This document shows, piece by piece, positions 6,333 through 7,385 of a DNA stretch of 7,385 nucleotides. This DNA comes from an uncultured Eubacterium sp. (GTDB taxonomy: Bacteria; Bacillota; Clostridia; Lachnospirales; Lachnospiraceae). Where the stretch lies: NCBI GenBank assembly GCA_946412445.1, contig CAMKHH010000052.1:1-7385 (forward strand), written 5' to 3'. The first letter of the stretch is position 1. Every line of letters starts with the position of its first letter. Under the pieces are notes generated by a model. The model made no database searches. It was given only the letters and a program-made list of their open reading frames with translations, and was not told the origin of the DNA. The position numbers and the translations under genes are program-made.

Positions 6333-7385
6333 TTATGATTCATACTGTCTATAATCAATCACCTGGTTTGTTTCTGCTGATTGGAAAATAGCTTCCATTA
6401 GTTTCATTACACGCATCACCTGGAAGAGCTTAATCTCCGGCTCTGCCCCATCTCTTATAACTGCTGCTACATTTCTATGGAAATCCGCAATATCTCCGGA
6501 CACATGTGGCAGCTCTTCTTTCACGATTGTATCTTCCCGTCTCGGAGCCATGGTTTTGGGCAGACCTGCTGCTGTCTTTACCGGCACTACTTTCTCTTCG
6601 GTTTTGCCTGTTTTCCGTATAATCTCACCATTTAACTGCCAGTCCCTGATAACCGCAGTACCATCTTCACCCAGCACATACCATCTTGGCAGGGAAATAT
6701 AATTGTTGGTTCCTACTTCAACCAGGACTTCCGTTCCACCTTCAAATGTCAGGATTGTAGTGAACCCATCATCCACTTCCTGATTGGTAATATGGGTAAG
6801 TGATGCATATACAGTTTCAATTTTTCTATCTCCGTAAAGATACAGAATCTGATCCAGCAAATGCACACCCCAGTCAAGAACCATTCCGCCACCATGTATT
6901 TTTTCTTTTTTCCAGTCGCCCGGAATACCCCTGGAACCATGCACACGGCTTTCTATCCGGAAGACACGCCCCAGCTTCTGCTCCTCCACAAGCTTACGTA
7001 TGATCAGGAAATCATCATCCAAGCGCCTGTTCTGGTGTACTGTTAGGAACTTTCCTGTTTCTTTGGCTACATTTACCATCTCCTCAAGATCAGAAGATGA
7101 CAGAGTCACCGGTTTCTCTGATATCACGTTTTTCCCCGCATGCATAGCACGGATTGCAATCGGCTTATGGCAGTCATTTGGAGTGGCAATCAGCACGACA
7201 TCAATATCCGGGTCTGATAACATTTCCTCTTCCGAGCCATACACAGAAAAACCTTTTTCTTTTGCTTCTATTCTCTTTTCTTCCTTGATATCATAGATAC
7301 CACCAATTTCAATTTCCGGTACATTTGACAGGATCTCGGTATGCCATCTGCCCATTCCACCATATCCTATCAGTCCGTAGATTAC
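6333..7385 (-). CDS. Gfo/Idh/MocA family NAD(P)-dependent oxidoreductase, 5' end outside window
   Basis: This is probably a cytoplasmic sugar, glycoside or polyol dehydrogenase that moves hydride between a substrate hydroxyl and NAD(P). The reading frame is open to the window edge, and the first visible residues (VIYGLIGYGGMGRWH) contain the Rossmann dinucleotide-binding motif GYGGMG. The ATG at 7355 is therefore internal and the true start lies a few codons beyond the window. Counting the first visible codon as 1, 350 residues are present, close to the family's usual full length. Catalytic-site features are present: EKP with Lys91, then the DWGVH segment with Asp171 and His175 after a GGG turn. 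An NRRLDDDF segment follows the EKP strand, as is common in the family. It ends 30 bases before the next gene and is the first visible cistron of the operon. Family assignment is firm; substrate is unknown. An inositol dehydrogenase or a 3-keto-glycoside-forming dehydrogenase are both possible. Confidence 0.93.
   Translation of the reverse strand, partial: VIYGLIGYGGMGRWHTEILSNVPEIEIGGIYDIKEEKRIEAKEKGFSVYGSEEEMLSDPDIDVVLIATPNDCHKPIAIRAMHAGKNVISEKPVTLSSSDLEEMVNVAKETGKFLTVHQNRRLDDDFLIIRKLVEEQKLGRVFRIESRVHGSRGIPGDWKKEKIHGGGMVLDWGVHLLDQILYLYGDRKIETVYASLTHITNQEVDDGFTTILTFEGGTEVLVEVGTNNYISLPRWYVLGEDGTAVIRDWQLNGEIIRKTGKTEEKVVPVKTAAGLPKTMAPRREDTIVKEELPHVSGDIADFHRNVAAVIRDGAEPEIKLFQVMRVMKLMEAIFQSAETNQVIDYRQYES

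Larger units (their letters stand above)
1..7385 (-). other. Part of one polycistronic operon (both ends outside window)
   Basis: All six genes are co-directional, with gaps of 30, 25, 30, 9 and 12 bases. I see no inverted repeat followed by a T run, and no room for a promoter, in any gap. The promoter, any regulator and any transporter must lie beyond position 7385 or below position 1. The order is dehydrogenase, TIM barrel, TIM barrel, dehydrogenase, GH3, beta-helix glycosidase. Co-transcription is inferred from spacing. Confidence 0.85.

Noticed and set aside
6749..6946. Minus-strand 65-codon frame inside the first dehydrogenase
   Set aside because: It overlaps the oxidoreductase in another frame and lacks family features.
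4478..7385. Naming the genes iolG, iolE or iolI, or as the dgp C-deglycosylation operon
   Set aside because: Family membership is shared, but the rest of the iol set is absent here and the small partner subunit of C-deglycosylases is not seen. Specific symbols would be over-assignment.

Overview
The window is a compact, single-direction stretch of an operon. Every supportable gene lies on the minus strand, so transcription runs from position 7385 toward 1. Six genes follow one another with gaps of only 9 to 30 bases, and each visible gene start has a strong AGGAG/AGGAGG ribosome binding site 5 to 9 bases upstream. The moderately AT-rich coding sequence, the strong Shine-Dalgarno sites, the absence of signal peptides and the gene content suggest a Gram-positive Clostridia bacterium, probably a gut Lachnospiraceae-type organism. 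This taxonomic guess is an inference.

Layout in order of transcription: (1) a Gfo/Idh/MocA NAD(P)-dependent oxidoreductase, cut at its 5' end by the window edge (7385-6333); (2) a xylose isomerase-like TIM-barrel protein (6302-5424); (3) a second such protein (5398-4478); (4) a second Gfo/Idh/MocA oxidoreductase (4447-3372), interrupted by a one-base frameshift at about 3726-3733; (5) a family 3 glycoside hydrolase of 717 residues (3362-1209); (6) a GH28-like right-handed beta-helix glycosidase, cut at its 3' end by the window edge (1196 to beyond 1). The sixth gene has no stop codon in the window and was read by translating the reverse strand by hand. No stretch longer than about 30 bases is free of genes, and I see no promoter, terminator, RNA gene, repeat, CRISPR array or mobile element.

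Working hypothesis: two sugar dehydrogenase-type proteins flanking two metal-dependent TIM-barrel isomerase/lyase-type proteins match the tool kit of the non-hydrolytic, oxidation-elimination-hydration-reduction route for cleaving glycosides through 3-keto sugars. The same two families also act in inositol and rare-sugar metabolism. Here they share an operon with two conventional-looking glycosidases that also appear cytoplasmic. The set looks like an intracellular pathway for an imported small glycoside or unusual oligosaccharide. The substrate cannot be read from the sequence. The beta-helix enzyme keeps the GH28 aspartates but appears to lack the His and Arg that galacturonan-cleaving members use, so a neutral substrate is more likely than pectin. 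The frameshift in gene 4 is either a sequencing error or a recent inactivation.
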